64,000 nt of DNA from Chrysomallon squamiferum (taxonomy: Eukaryota; Mollusca; Gastropoda; Neomphalida; Peltospiridae), in NCBI GenBank assembly GCA_012295275.1, contig CM022665.1, forward strand, positions 33,040,022 through 33,104,021, in the 5' to 3' direction. The first letter of the stretch is position 1. Each line of letters begins with the position of its first letter. The notes below the pieces were generated by a model. The model did not search any database, was not told the DNA's origin, and was given only the letters and a program-made list of their open reading frames with translations. Shown here one piece after another: positions 54,638-64,000 of this stretch. Made by a program: the position numbers and the translations under genes.

Positions 54638-54958
54638 TTAGAATTGTTTAACCTTTAAAATACCCTTGAATGACATTACCGAATCACAACCCGTGAATGC
54701 ATGTATCACTAATGTTAAGGTCGACAGGTATGGAAATGGAAAGAAAATGGTCTGTTTCAGGAACCTATAATGCTGGCTGTATGACAAGGAAGTACATCCT
54801 AGAACTGCTGGCAGGTGAGTTTGTGCTGTCAGTGCCATATTCTGTCTCGCTTCACTGACACTAACCTCTTTAATCAGGTTGCTGGCTGCAGATGAAGTGA
54901 GCCATCCAGAGTAGCCTCTCTTGGTGTAGTAGTTTCTAGGACTGCAGCTTGCGTACAA
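54638..54958 (-). pseudogene. Unidentified repeat-derived coding remnant with HAFTGCDS motif
   Basis: A 106-codon minus-strand open frame ends TLTLVIHAFTGCDSVMSFKG. The HA(F/I/L)TGCD(T/S) string recurs in many invertebrate repeat-encoded hypothetical proteins, which suggests a transposon remnant. The rest of the frame is not recognised and no full element is visible. Confidence 0.4.
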
Positions 54959-55045
54959 GAACGAGAGTCACTAGCTTCGGAATACCAGTTAAGACGTCAG
55001 CCGAAGGTCATTGCTCTGAAAAGCAGGAGAGGTTTTTGGACTGCT

Positions 55046-55120
55046 GTTGCAACACCTTTTGACCAATGAGAACTGGGTATCATTCCTCTGCTCTCTAGCA
55101 ATTACAGATTTATTGGAATG
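55046..55120 (+). repeat. Dispersed repeat fragment, copy B
   Basis: GCAACACCTTTTGACC... ATCATTCCTCTGCTCTCTAG ...GATTTATTGGAATG is homologous to 45431-45515. Confidence 0.75.
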
Positions 55121-58100
55121 TTAGAAAAGTGTGACCTTCTTTTAGAACGAAATAGAAATGAGTTATTTGTCTTTTTGGGAGACAATTATTTTATAGGCTT
55201 TGTTTGTTATGTTTTTTTAAGGTGTATTCATGAGGATGACCTAGTGAAATATGTTTTGGTCATGACGACACTCCATCACGGACATACATCAACCCGAAAA
55301 TGATATGCATGTGCAATACCTGGCACTGTGCGGCACGTATGAACAATGATTTTCGATTATATTGAAATGGCATACCAAAAAAGTATTTAAGATTTAATAT
55401 GCATACTTTCGTTGTTTTGGCCGAGTATGTTTTAACTTTATTGCATTCTTACAAGTTAAGTAAGCCTTTTGAATACAGCGTACATGAAAATATAGCATAT
55501 TTATATTTGCCTGTCAGATTCCACATCATTAACAATGCTAATTTCTGTGAAGCCCTTCATGCAAAAACTGCCATCTCCATCATAAATTCTAAAGTGTAGC
55601 CCTGAAGCTGCATATTCCAAACACTGATGAAAACTGCAGAACTCTTCAGTGATGTGTTGAATGAAGTAATCTGGCAAACTGACCATTGGAAAACTTCAAT
55701 CACAGAGAGTGAATGAATGAATGCTTAAGGACACCCCAGCTCAATTAACTGGCTATTGGAGGTACAAAAATTATTATGAAATTAAATAGTAAACTAAATG
55801 CCCAAAATATCAGAAGTTTATAAAACACAGGGTGAAAGAGCTGTGCAAAATATAAACGCCACATTTTATTGAAATTTATTATAAAAAGAAGTTTTGTTTA
55901 AAGCAGTTAGTAGAAGATTTGAGTAGAATTTAAATCATTCCACCAAACCCTATGTGCTTCCTTCTGTCATCAAAATGACTGCATTCCACAGTGCTCAGCT
56001 GAGGTGGAGGATTAATCACATAGAGGAATGGTAGGCCTACTACTATGCTTATGGATATGAACCCTACTGACCAGTATCAATGTGATGAAGCAGATACCAA
56101 GATACCAAAGGAGACACTGAATCTATAGCCCCTAGCTAGAGCTCAATTAAAATTATATTCAAATATTCACTAGTTTTTATTACACCTCAAAACATGTTAA
56201 AAAGATTTGGACTTGAATCTACTAGGAAATAATAGATAAATAAAAATAATAATGAAAAATGAAAAAAATATTCATTGTTTTTTAAAATTGTTTGGATGCA
56301 AATCTTTAACTTTCATTCCCATGGCCTTAAAGCATTTCAGGCCAGTTTTCTTTCCAGGTCATAGGTATAGGCATTTCTGAATCATCCATATAAAAATTAT
56401 ATCAAATTTACTGCACATTGTACCACGTAGAATGGTTTATTATCATATCTCATTTTGGGAGTAACAGCTAAATCAAAGCTGACCTTTAAGTTCTATGTGG
56501 GAAGGGCTCATCTAGAAACCTCAGTTGATGTCTTTGATTTAGGAATATTAAAGTTCAAATAGCAGGAGATAATACCATGGTGTGGGATCTGTAGGCATGA
56601 AGACACTACTGGTCATCATTAATGGAAATCTTATAGCACAGCATTACATCAGTGACATTCTGCATATCACTGTCCTTCCATTTCTCCAACAGCAGCTTTG
56701 TCATGTCATTTTTCAGAACTCAAACTTCCTTGCTACCAACAATGTCAATATGTTTTAGCATGCATACTTGCGAGACATATCACCATTAAAACACATTATT
56801 GTATGATTAGGCAACTTTGTTAATTTTATATCTGTAAATATTCAATTTATTATTGGAATATAACATATAATCTTATTATTTGTTACTGTTATATTGAATG
56901 TTTAAAGAAAAAAAAAAATCCTAAAAATCTTTACAACAAAATTACAACACATTTGTCACACATTTTAGAACTGCACTGCTGCACCCTGACTAGACTGACT
57001 CTACAGTTTGTTTCATTTCATGAAACCAACCAGAATCATCAGTAACCACTCATTCACTGCTAAATGTCATGAATTGTTTCATTATTTATTTTTCTTTCAT
57101 TCTTTTTTTTTTTAATTTTATATTATTATTGTTGTAGTGCTTGTTGTTATATATCATGTTATTTATTTTTAGGGTGAGGGATATATTCATTTACCAGATT
57201 TTTATAAGAACATAAACTGCCGTGGACAAATTTTAAATATTTATAATTTGCCACTGCTACCCGTGAAAATGGATTTTTATCATATTTTGTAAAGTATTAT
57301 CACAAAGGTTGTCCATTGTTTATTCATGAAGTAGACATTTTACAGCTTCTTTTAATCCAGTTTCTACCAAATATACCTCCATGTACTGCACTCATCTTTC
57401 TTACAATATGCAAATGTTTTCTGTTTGTAATTTTGACAGTATCTCACATTAGCTGTCTGTCTTTATGCTACATTGGTAGCAGTTTACTAAGTCGGAATAA
57501 AGAAAACAAACATACAAGAAGTAAAATAAAATAAAATAAAGCAGATGAACATTTTTCAGGACAAAATAGGTGGTTATTAATTTATTCAAAAGCTATATTT
57601 TAGTAATACATGTGTATTTAGAGCTGTAAAAGTTTTCAGAATTAAGTGATTACTTTAGTTTGATTGAAAATTAAAATTTCCATGGAATAATTTCTATAGC
57701 AAAGTAAGTATGTCATACACAAACAAACAATATAGATGCAAAAAATGCAACACATACATTTTGGATTTCATGCTATTTGCAAATGACATAAATGCTGTAT
57801 AAGATTAATAAAACCAAAACAAATTTAAAAAATGTATTTAAAGGATGTAGTTATGCCCCATGTGTATGAGTATCTGTGTGTGTCTTGTGTATGTCTGTGC
57901 ATGCAACTACTCAAAACTAGATACTCAGTAAATCGTAAGTCCATCAAATCAGTACATTTTTCTTGGCCCTTAATTTATAAATAGTGTGTGTGTGTGTGAT
58001 TAGTAATAGCATCCAAGAAGACTAAGTAATAAAGAGAGGGAAGGGAAAATTAAGATATAGTTGATACAGAGAAGAAATTATAGTGGCAAGTATACATTTC

Positions 58101-58640
58101 AGCATTACAAATTGTTGCAGATCATAATGAAACATGCCACCACAAGCCAAATTTGAAATCCAAATTTTTTAATGTCATTAAAATTATTGTATGTTGCAAA
58201 ATGGCACTCTTATGGATATTTAGATGAAAAAAAAGAAAAGAGAAAAAACCTGTTTTGAAGAAGTCTAAGGAGTGAAAAAGTTAATAAAAGGAGAAATAAA
58301 AATATATTGCACTACACATTAAACATTCTAGAAGATGATGACAATACAGGGTACTGCACATCATGCAATATACTTGACAACAGCAATGTAATAATATATA
58401 TTACACATGAGTAGAATTATTAGTATTTGTAACATCACATTTTGCTTTTATACAAAACAAATAAAACATTCTTTTTGAAAAATTATAAATTGTTTTTACA
58501 TGTTTAAGAAAAGAAACAAAACTGACATTAAAAGAAAATGCTTTAAATAAAAAATACTTCTAAAACATCTACAGTTGTATGAATAAATAAGATACAATTT
58601 TATCTGATTAAAACATCAAAATTATATGCAACTCAAATAA
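55121..58640. other. Intergenic region downstream of UNC79-like gene, nothing recognised
   Basis: AT-rich sequence with small open frames lacking recognisable domains. Its right part may include longer 3' UTR forms of the minus-strand gene. Confidence 0.5.
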
Positions 58641-58660
58641 TATTTCTAAATGTGAGTCAT

Positions 58661-58790
58661 TTTATTAGATAACAATGAAAAGAATACTTTGGTTAAATAT
58701 AATCATTGTCTGACAATTTGTTTGATTATATATTGATGCTTTATGTCAATTATATAATTTTGGTTAGTGTAGTCCGAGTTAGTTATATGT
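58661..58790 (-). other. UNC79: UNC79-like proximal 3' UTR with poly(A) signal
   Basis: On the minus strand an AATAAA hexamer lies at 58666-58661, 125 nt beyond the stop codon, a plausible first polyadenylation site. Further signals occur farther left. Confidence 0.45.
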
Positions 58791-58970
58791 TTAAACGGTA
58801 TAGAACTGAGTAGCAGCAGACGACTGCACTTCTATCTGTCCTAGTTTAAACTGGATTCTCTTTAGCCACGTTAGCAGTATACTAGAGTTGAATGAAGATT
58901 GGTCCTTGGTTGGGTGGGGGGGTTCCCAACACTGACAGGTCTGTAAACGAACTTGAAGATGACCTGGAAG
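58791..58970 (-). CDS. UNC79: UNC79-like terminal exon
   Basis: 180 nt including TAA; acceptor TTTTTTTTAG. It encodes LPGHLQVRLQTCQCWEPPHP, then WLKRIQFKLGQIEVQSSAAT and QFYTV-stop. Human UNC79 is remembered as ending WLQCTQFKMAQVEIQSSEA...SQFYPL. The Pro-rich middle is shorter than in human. Confidence 0.9.
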   Translation of the reverse strand, partial: LPGHLQVRLQTCQCWEPPHPTKDQSSFNSSILLTWLKRIQFKLGQIEVQSSAATQFYTV

Positions 58971-61048
58971 CTAAAAAAAATTAAAATTTATAAAAATATT
59001 GTTTTATCTTTTACAATTTTAATTCTAAATATATAGTTTTCACACAAATACTTTCTGTTCCTATGATTAAGTGTGTCTATGATGGTTCAAAATGGATAAT
59101 CATTTATTCATTCTTGAATGTCTATAAAATATAATTTTCTTCTATGATGCAAATATGTTACAATTAGCATTAAGTTGATTAACATACTGGTTTAGATCTG
59201 TAACCAAATCTATGTTTAACTCAAATAAAGGTGAAAGAGATGTATTTTACTATTATGAGACAAAGACAAAATACTGCTCATATATATTATACAAGTGACA
59301 AGTAGGGAACCCCCTACCCCTGCCAAAAATAACTATTAATTAATCTCACCTGAGCATGGTAAGCAAACAAAATTGGTGTCCACATGGGAAATAACTACAA
59401 AACAAAAAGAAAGAAGAGAGCTGTAAGATATGTTAATTGACAAATATTTTAAAAATGTTAAAATCAAATTTTGAAATTTCTGTTACCTTTGCTAGTACAG
59501 AAGAATTGCATTCTTGTAAAGCTTCCATCAGACTTAGAAAATGTAGATTCACCATCTCAGCAAGCTAAAAATACAATCATTTCTTGGTACCATATTAAAT
59601 TATTAACAAAATATTTAACAAAGAAATTGAAGAAAGTCTTTATTAAATATGATTATAACAATACAGCTAATTTCAGATTATGAAATAAAATTTACATTTC
59701 TAAATAAAATTTCTAAAAGATTTTCTATATACCAATGTATTTGATATATCCAGAATATAACTTTAACCAGCAAAGAAAAAACCTATTTATACAAGATGCA
59801 TCATAAATCTAAGGCAAGCTTTTATTCACTCTTCTGAGATGAATTATCTATTACTTTGTTTTGTCTACACAAATATAAAATTAAGATACTCTAACATCTT
59901 CATTCTTATTACAGACAATTGTCTGGGGTTTTTTCAGAAAATCAATGTAAATACAGTAACTACTGCTTAAAATACTAAAATAATTAGAAATAATCCAATA
60001 TATATATATATATATGTATTTTTTAAATCTGTTTTATGCCATAATAATTTTCTGTTTTATTTTATCCATTTTGTTTTTTGTTTCTTTGTTTGATTATTAA
60101 TTAGGTAATATCATAAAATAGTTTAAGAAAAAACTAATTTAAATTCTCCTAAAACAATTATTTAATGTGACACAAAAGCAACAACAAAAACAACAACAAT
60201 AATAATTATTGTATTTTGACTTTTTCTAATCTCTATCCAATATACCAAAAAGTAAGTAAGTGTGTGTGTTTTTGTGCACATATATTCAAACCGCCAATAC
60301 AAGTTCAATATTATTAGCAGATATGGTTACTATGAAGTTAGCCCATGTAATGTCAGTCATTTGTATAAAGAGTTGATTCATGTGTTATTTCCTGCCTTTT
60401 TGTGTTAATTTTAAAAAGGCACATCTTATGTAATAATGAAAATGGATTTTCAATATTAACGTTCTTGAAAGAAAATATTGCTATGTACTGTAATTATTTT
60501 TTAAAAGTTTACTTTATTTAGTACACTAATTAAAGCCAAATATTCATCTCTCTTCTATAAAATAATATTTTAAAAAATCTTTACTTTCTAACATATGATA
60601 TACAATTAATATATCATTTATACACCAGATTTAAACATGTATTTTACAATTAGTTACACCTTTATTAAAATATGTACACATATATAAAAAGAAAAAAAAA
60701 TAACATAGAAGCAATGCAGAATAATTTATGCTAACACATAGAACTGACATTGTTTTGTTATTTATTATATAATGCAACATTTTATATCAGCCTAAAAGGA
60801 CTTTTATTACTATAATACAGACATTAGAAATTTAAGTTTGATACAGTAGATTTTAAATTTCTTTTCAAAATTTCATTAAAACAGAAAATACTTTAAAAAA
60901 TAAATAAAATAAAATAAAATAAAATAAATAAATAAAGAAGTAAAAAGTAAATAGAAAACAAACTTCACTCAGCTTCATCTATTTCCATCAAATGTGCAAA
61001 TGCATGCATAAGTAAAACAATGAATTAATAAAAAAATTACTACTAATA

Positions 61049-61092
<44 letters not shown>

Positions 61093-63802
61093 TTAAAAAG
61101 TTATTGTTCATTTTCTTCTAGTACATAAAACCAAAAATAAACCAGTGACTGAAAAAATTTGAAGAAGAAAGCTGTCTTAGTGTTTTACATGTTCATCTTA
61201 AGCAATTAATTTCCCTTTAAACTAATGCTAGTTTGAGTTAAAGCTTCTGTTAGCATACATGCAGTCACATAATATAAACAACTAAGGTGCAAGCAAACCT
61301 CATAGGTCGTTTTATCCTGTAGTAAAAGATGGCAGGAATGAAGACACCTAGTATTTATTAATATGTTCATTCTTTTTCATTTTTTTCAAATAATTTATAA
61401 ATTTGCCATGGAATGAAGGAACAAAATAATGAACAAATGAATAAAAAATTGTGAAAATTAAATTGTTTTATTCTTTGTTTTTCAAAAAAAAAAAATAATA
61501 ATAATAAAATAAAATATAAATAAATTAAAAAAATTAAATTAAATATAGTGAAACTTATAATGATATAATATTACAATTCCATTTCTTTATTTATTTATTA
61601 TTATTTTATAAATAACGGACATCTATAAACGGTCCTTTGTCAGCAAAAAACAATAAGAAATAAATACTATAAAAATAAAGAAAGAAAAAAAAATTAAATT
61701 AAATAAAATTAAAAATTAAAAGTATAAGTTGATTGAAAAGTCAATCCTTGATTAACAAGTTTTAAATTCCTTAGTGTTGCACTGCAGATTTAAAGGAAAT
61801 GTAAAAACATTTGAGCTCAACGCAAGAGCCAGCATTCTCCAACAATTTGTGGAATTTTGCCAGGAGCATTCCATGCATTAACATTTTTAATTACATTACT
61901 ACTACCTACAGTTGATAAATCTTAGTAATTTGTTGTGAAATATTTAATACATGTTTCATTTAATCTCTATTATATTTTAACCTAAATTTAATGGTAACTG
62001 AGAAAACTCATTATAAGTATGAAAATAAGTTGTGTTATATGAATCGGAACCAGCAAATGAACATCCCCATACAGTAACTGTATCATTTATATACCACAGC
62101 CAGATGTTTCTGACAACAGTAATATTTAGTAGAAACCTAAATATATTCCCACATAATTTAGATTTTGAAATCTGTTTCCCAACCTATCCTTTTCAAAACA
62201 ATGTCCCAGCCTTGAAATGTCTTTTACATTATGGATATGTATATTTTTTAAATTGTAAAAGTTTATACACATAGACATCTGAAACCATTATTTTAACATA
62301 TACCTTCAGTAAAGATATATATTTATTAAATTAACATGGTGTTAGTATTTATATAAGAATTGAAAGAAATGTTTAACTAACCACTTTAGAGTGTGACAGC
62401 AGCTGGAGGATTCCAGGAGTTACTCTAGCCCAGAAATCCATAATCATTGATGATGCATTCTGATACTGTTCACTGTTAGGTGAATGAAGTGAAGCTGCAG
62501 ATTCACAGTACATTGTCCAGAGCTGTAATTATAATCTTGTTAAAAACTATATTGTTACTAGGAGTATCAATTTTCTGAAAGTGCAAAATTGTGGAATTGG
62601 AAATCTTTAATGGAAAGAGGAAAAAGCTTTTTTTCCAAATTGTCAAACAAAATTGTCAAACAAAATTGTCAAATAAATTAATTTATTAATTAATAAATAG
62701 ATCTATATTATTGTTCTTCTTAACTGATCATTTGAACCAATAAGGTACAACAGTTAGTTATTCTGTGTATGACAAAATAAATAAAAACACTTCCATACAT
62801 CAGTTTTGTTGCTGTTTTGTTTTTGTCATGTGACTTGGTTTCATTTTGTTCAGTTGGCTAATTCTTAGGAGAAATTTGATAATACAGATGCAAGTGTACA
62901 TGCATGCACTTTATATAAATTAGCCAATCACATTCAACACTTTATCTTTCCATATAACATTGAAAACAGGAGATTATATTGAGAAAATACCCCTGCTTTC
63001 TAAATTTATACAAACTAAAATCAAAGATTTTATTTATATACAAAATGTCATTTCTGTTATTAATTATCGGGCCTACTAAAACAAAAACACAATTTTATGT
63101 TGTATCTGTACCATAAACACATCAGTGTACATCTTTACATTAAGGAAGAATGTTTATTAAATCCACTGAATATGGATAGTGGTTCCGAAACCTTACCTGA
63201 CTATTGCTGATGATTGAAATGGTATTTTAGTTCAGTAAATGGATAACATATTTTAAAAGCAGAACTTACAATTTTCATCGTGGAAAATCAATACCCCTAA
63301 TTTTACATAGGATTTGTTTAGAAATTATATAAATTTAATATAGTAGGATAGCAGAAACAGGCTTTATCACATCAAAATAAATAGGAAAATATCAGAATAT
63401 CAACAAAATTGTTTTTCATTACCTGGCAAAAGATAAATGCATGGAACAAAGATGACATGTGAAGAACAGAAGCCTGGAATGTAAAAATAATTAAAATGAA
63501 TACAATAAATAATATTATTATTATGTTATGTTGTGAGGCTGGTTTATATATCTGACAGACAAATAAACTAATTAATTTCAAAATTCAAACAAAATTCAAA
63601 ATGACGGAATACCTTGGACTGTTCAGCAAAGCCAGTCATTATAACCATGATATGCTCAGCAATATGGCCACAGGCTTCAAGTGGCACAGGTAAACAGGAA
63701 ATAGGAGCCGAACCTTCTGTGACAGCCGTGTGTGTCAGTGAACCAATCAGCAGCCATGAAAGTAACCTAATATGACCAATGCAATCTATGAATTCTTTCG
63801 GT
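58791..63802 (-). CDS. UNC79: UNC79-like NALCN channel-complex subunit, C-terminal six exons
   Basis: UNC79 is a very large HEAT/armadillo-type cytosolic protein that works with UNC80 and the sodium-leak channel NALCN to set neuronal resting excitability. Seen here: six phase-consistent minus-strand exons. They encode IRLLSWLLIGSLTHTAV, FAEQSK, SVLHMSSLFHAFIFCQLWTM, FWARVTPGILQLLSHSKVLA, EMVNLHFLSLMEALQECNSS and LKRIQFKLGQIEVQSS, ending TQFYTV and a stop at 58791-58793. This matches the UNC79 C-terminus as I recall it (SVLHMCSLFHAFI, RVTPSILQLM, SLMEALQECNST, AQVEIQSSEAASQFYPL). The assignment to UNC79 rather than UNC80 is from memory and somewhat uncertain. The gene continues beyond 64000 and converges on PSME4. 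Exons follow. Confidence 0.8.
59350..59394 (-). CDS. UNC79: UNC79-like exon 5 in window
   Basis: 45 nt, phase 0; acceptor TTTGTTTTGTAG, donor GTGAGA. It encodes LFPMWTPILFAYHAQ, matching the family's LxPMWxPxI block. Confidence 0.9.
59487..59564 (-). CDS. UNC79: UNC79-like exon 4 in window
   Basis: 78 nt, phase 0; acceptor TGTATTTTTAG, donor GTAACA. It encodes LAEMVNLHFLSLMEALQECN then SSVLAK. Confidence 0.92.
59565..62381 (-). other. UNC79-like intron (2.8 kb)
   Basis: Very AT-rich with several simple tracts: (TA)n at about 60000, an AAAAT/AAAT tract at about 60897-60938 and (AAT)n at 61049-61090. No transposon or gene was recognised. Confidence 0.75.
61049..61090. repeat. (AAT)n microsatellite
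   Basis: About 14 AAT units. Confidence 0.95.
62382..62522 (-). CDS. UNC79: UNC79-like exon 3 in window
   Basis: 141 nt, phase 0; acceptor AATTACAG, donor GTTAGT. It encodes LWTMYCESAASLHSPNSEQY, QNASSMIMDFWARVTPGILQ and LLSHSKV. Confidence 0.9.
62523..63422 (-). other. UNC79-like intron (0.9 kb)
   Basis: AT-rich; contains three close copies of an AATTGTCAAACAA-like unit at about 62638-62675. Nothing else was recognised. Confidence 0.7.
63423..63473 (-). CDS. UNC79: UNC79-like exon 2 in window
   Basis: 51 nt, phase 0; acceptor ATTCCAG, donor GTAATG. It encodes ASVLHMSSLFHAFIFCQ, nearly identical to the human TSVLHMCSLFHAFIFAQ segment as remembered. Confidence 0.9.
63613..63802 (-). CDS. 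UNC79: UNC79-like exon (first in window)
   Basis: 190 nt; acceptor AATTTCAG, donor GTATTC. It completes a split codon, then encodes PKEFIDCIGHIRLLSWLLIG, SLTHTAVTEGSAPISCLPVP and LEACGHIAEHIMVIMTGFAE plus QSK. Confidence 0.85.
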
Positions 63803-64000
63803 CTGAAATTAAAAGTTGCAAATGAAAAAAAGAATATACATTTTAAAATTTGTAGCTGTGAATATTAAACTTTATTTCTAGATTTTTCCATTACTGTTTT
63901 TCAAAACATCGATAATATAAATGATAAAATAACAACAAAGTCATTTCATATATCTTAATAATAGAATTTCAGCTAACAATATAACAATAGTTCACCCTTG

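Noticed and set aside
1-64000. CRISPR arrays, operons, phage or other prokaryotic systems
   Set aside because: The window is intron-containing animal DNA; no direct-repeat/spacer array or polycistronic layout is present.

Overview
This is an intron-rich, AT-rich animal genome segment, not a prokaryotic one. Exons of about 50-360 bp are separated by introns of roughly 0.1-4 kb. Splice sites are GT-AG with one apparent GC-AG intron, and relics of animal transposons (hAT, pogo/Tigger, Tc1, LINE) lie between the exons. The proteins are clearly metazoan but not vertebrate-like in detail. A marine invertebrate such as a mollusc is my best guess, and that is inference only.

Two convergent protein-coding genes were recognised, both by reconstructing exons with consistent reading phase. 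(1) PSME4 (proteasome activator PA200/Blm10) lies on the + strand from 1242 to 36915. It has 36 coding exons and 1,496 codons before the stop, covering all but about the first 350 residues of the human-type protein; the N-terminal exons are upstream of the window or unrecognised in it. The proteasome-docking C-terminus (ending Tyr-Tyr-Ala) is intact. (2) The C-terminal end of an UNC79-like gene (NALCN sodium-leak-channel complex subunit) lies on the - strand from 63802 down to 58791. It has six exons, including the terminal one, and the rest lies to the right of the window.

Layout: 1-1241, flank or intron with a short tandem repeat and no gene recognised. 1242-36915, PSME4, with introns holding a hAT element carrying a nested palindromic fold-back element (6089-7421), a Tigger transposase relic (about 9.7-10.6 kb), a hAT MITE with a perfect 8-bp target duplication (14074-14818), a LINE reverse-transcriptase fragment (about 23.45 kb), a degenerate ~15-bp minisatellite (about 29.2-29.7 kb) and a Tc1-like relic (about 30.3-30.9 kb). 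36916-42 kb, PSME4 3' region with a possible 3'-UTR intron, then a second fold-back copy. 43.8-44.9 kb, a hAT element with a decayed transposase. 47.5-50.1 kb, a LINE 3' half (RNase H plus zinc knuckle) and duplicated tail sequence. 50-58.6 kb, intergenic DNA with minor repeats. 58.6-64 kb, UNC79 3' end.

The most distinctive observations are: the fold-back family with 4-bp TATT/TAAA target duplications in two copies; the exon bounded by a microsatellite-embedded acceptor and a GC donor; replacement by Gly of the Asn reported as critical in the PA200 bromodomain-like region; and an exon with a repeated, frame-preserving splice donor. No bacterial-type system (CRISPR, operon, phage) is present, and I did not find a wholly new biological system.
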